This document shows positions 6,903 to 8,285 of a stretch of DNA of 8,285 bases, piece by piece; the first letter of the stretch is position 1, and the number at the start of each line of letters is the position of its first letter. Source of the stretch: an uncultured Steroidobacter sp. (GTDB lineage Bacteria; Pseudomonadota; Gammaproteobacteria; Steroidobacterales; Steroidobacteraceae). The notes under the pieces were generated by a model. The model did no database searches. It saw only the letters and a list, made by a program, of their open reading frames with translations, and was not told the DNA's origin. Location of the stretch: the NCBI GenBank assembly GCA_946478975.1, contig CAMLEO010000305.1:1-8285 (forward strand), in the 5' to 3' direction. A program made the position numbers and the translations under genes.

Positions 6903-8285
6903 TTAGTCTCCTCGATAACGCGCTCGGATGTCCTGGTAGAGCTGGGAGAACAGCTGGAGTTTGGTGGAGAGCTGCTCGACGTCACGATGATTCGGTTCGA
7001 TCACGGAGCGAACCGCCGGCGGTTTGCAAACATCGCTGGGCGATTCGCCGGTCTTTGCCAGCCGGGCGAGGCGGGCAGCGCCGTACGCAGGCCCGACCTC
7101 CGAACCTTCCCGGTAGGTCAATGGTTGTTTCAAAGCGGCGGCGAGCACGCGGCCCCACCACATGGAGCGCGCGCCGCCGCCAATCACGGAAATACTGCCA
7201 ATGCGGGCGCCGGCTTCGACGAGCACATCGAAGCCATCCGCAAATGCGAAGGCCACGCCTTCGAGCACCGCCTGGCCGATGGCCGCGGCATCCGAATCAT
7301 GATTGAGCCCGAACAGCACGCCACGCGCGGCCGGGTCGTTGTGCGGAGTCCGTTCGCCGGAGAGATACGGAAGAAATATTTCCGATCCGTCGAGGCGGCC
7401 GCGGGCTTCGACTTTAGTCAGCAGCTCGCCGGCGCTCGGTGAGTTGGTGAGCTTCGCAGCCCAATCGACGCAGCTCGCTGCACTGAGCATCACGCTCATC
7501 TGGTGCCACAGCCCCGGCAAGCAGTGACAGAACGCATGCACTGCGCGGGCGGGATTGGGAAGAAACTTCGGCGTCACTAGAAACAGCACGCCGGAAGTGC
7601 CGAGCGAAAGAAACGCATCGCCGGGTGCGATGACGCCGATGCCGATCGCGCCAGCGGCGTTGTCGCCTCCGCCGCCTGCGACGGGCACTTGTGACATGCC
7701 CCAGGCCTGCGCGACTTCAGCGGATAATTTGCCTGTGACTTCGCTGCCTTCAACGAGCCGCGGCATGTGAGATTCATTCAGTCCCGTGGCCGCCAGCATT
7801 TCCGGCGACCAGCGCCGACGCTCGACGTCAACCCACAATGTGCCGGCGGCGTCGGAAGCATCGCTCGCCTTCTCGCCGGTCATCAGCAAACGCACGTAAT
7901 CTTTCGGCAGCAGCACGGTGCGTGTCGCTTCGAAAATCGCCGGCTCGTTCTCTCGCACCCACAAGAGTTTCGGCGCGGTAAATCCAGGCATGGCGATGTT
8001 GCCGGTGATCCTGCGGCTCGCCGGTTCTAGTTTTTCCAGCGTCGCGCATTGAGGCGCGCTGCGGCCGTCGTTCCAAAGAATTGCCGGGCGCAGCGGTCGA
8101 TCGGTTGCATCGAGCAGCGTCGCACCGTGCATCTGGCCGCTGAGGCCGATCGCCTGCACATTGCGTCGGACGCGAGCGGAAATGCCGGACACCGCATCTT
8201 CAGTCGCGCGCCACCAATCGGAAGGATTCTGTTCCGACCAGCCGTTGTAAGGGCGCGAAACAGTCAACGGTGCGGAGGCTTGCTC
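6903..8285 (-). CDS. xylB: Xylulokinase (5' partial, cut by the right edge)
   Basis: Phosphorylates D-xylulose with ATP to D-xylulose 5-phosphate, which enters the pentose phosphate pathway. It belongs to the FGGY carbohydrate kinase family. The frame is open to the right edge and its first visible residues (EQASAPLTVSRP) align near residue 25 of E. coli XylB. So roughly 24 residues, including the first phosphate-binding loop (DLGTS type), are missing; the TTG at 8267 is internal. Family motifs in order are GLSGQMHGATLLD, RPAILWNDGRS, MPGFTAPKLLWV, LLPKDYVRLLMTGE, SDAAGTLWVDV, GGGGDNAAGA with the expected catalytic Asp (codon 7662-7664), SLGTSGVLF, LPYLSGERTPHN, and the adenosine-site segments IGGGARS and VGPAYGAARLA. 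The close match to XylB through SRPYNGWSEQNPSDWW argues against another FGGY kinase. It lies upstream of xylA in the operon; the promoter is outside the window. Confidence 0.96.
   Translation of the reverse strand, partial: EQASAPLTVSRPYNGWSEQNPSDWWRATEDAVSGISARVRRNVQAIGLSGQMHGATLLDATDRPLRPAILWNDGRSAPQCATLEKLEPASRRITGNIAMPGFTAPKLLWVRENEPAIFEATRTVLLPKDYVRLLMTGEKASDASDAAGTLWVDVERRRWSPEMLAATGLNESHMPRLVEGSEVTGKLSAEVAQAWGMSQVPVAGGGGDNAAGAIGIGVIAPGDAFLSLGTSGVLFLVTPKFLPNPARAVHAFCHCLPGLWHQMSVMLSAASCVDWAAKLTNSPSAGELLTKVEARGRLDGSEIFLPYLSGERTPHNDPAARGVLFGLNHDSDAAAIGQAVLEGVAFAFADGFDVLVEAGARIGSISVIGGGARSMWWGRVLAAALKQPLTYREGSEVGPAYGAARLARLAKTGESPSDVCKPPAVRSVIEPNHRDVEQLSTKLQLFSQLYQDIRARYRGD
6908..6913 (-). 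promoter_or_regulatory. Ribosome binding site of xylA, inside the end of xylB
   Basis: GAGGAG on the minus strand, eight bases before the xylA ATG. It lies in the last codons of xylB (Arg-Gly-Asp), so ribosomes finishing xylB pass over the xylA initiation site. This is a typical arrangement for translational coupling. Confidence 0.85.

Noticed and set aside
6528..7442. 304-codon plus-strand frame antisense to xylA and xylB
   Set aside because: It lies across two genes with complete conserved motifs on the other strand, has no recognisable domain, and is explained by third-position GC bias.

Overview
The window is high-GC, densely coded bacterial DNA with five protein genes. Two of them run off the edges. 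The organism is probably a Gram-negative proteobacterium. A Xanthomonadales or Steroidobacteraceae-like gammaproteobacterium would fit the mix of c-di-GMP proteins, an exported subtilisin-like protease, a LytTR regulator and xylose genes. That placement is inference from protein style; there is no rRNA or other marker to fix it.

Left part, plus strand (1-2336): the C-terminal part of a diguanylate cyclase with intact GGDEF and inhibitory I-site motifs, cut by the left edge. Thirty bases later comes a PAS/GGDEF/EAL-type protein in which both c-di-GMP domains have lost their signature residues. The pair looks like a short operon joining an active c-di-GMP producer to a non-enzymatic relative.

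Middle (2458-5353): a secreted S8 serine peptidase on the plus strand, with a signal peptide, an I9-like prodomain, an inserted beta-sandwich-like module, a complete Asp/His/Asn/Ser catalytic set and a Trp-rich repeat tail. It converges on a minus-strand LytTR DNA-binding protein. The two coding regions overlap by 26 bp at their 3' ends, so any terminator for one lies inside the other.

Right part, minus strand (5559-8285): a xylulokinase-xylose isomerase operon transcribed right to left, kinase first, with only 3 bases between the genes. Together they convert D-xylose to D-xylulose and then to D-xylulose 5-phosphate for the pentose phosphate pathway. The 5' end of xylB and the operon promoter lie beyond the right edge. 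Two abutting hairpins follow the xylA stop.

No tRNA, rRNA, CRISPR array, insertion sequence or phage gene was seen. There is no clear evidence of an undescribed multi-gene system. The most unusual items are the doubly degenerate GGDEF/EAL protein, the domain layout of the protease and the unrecognised N-terminal region of the LytTR protein.
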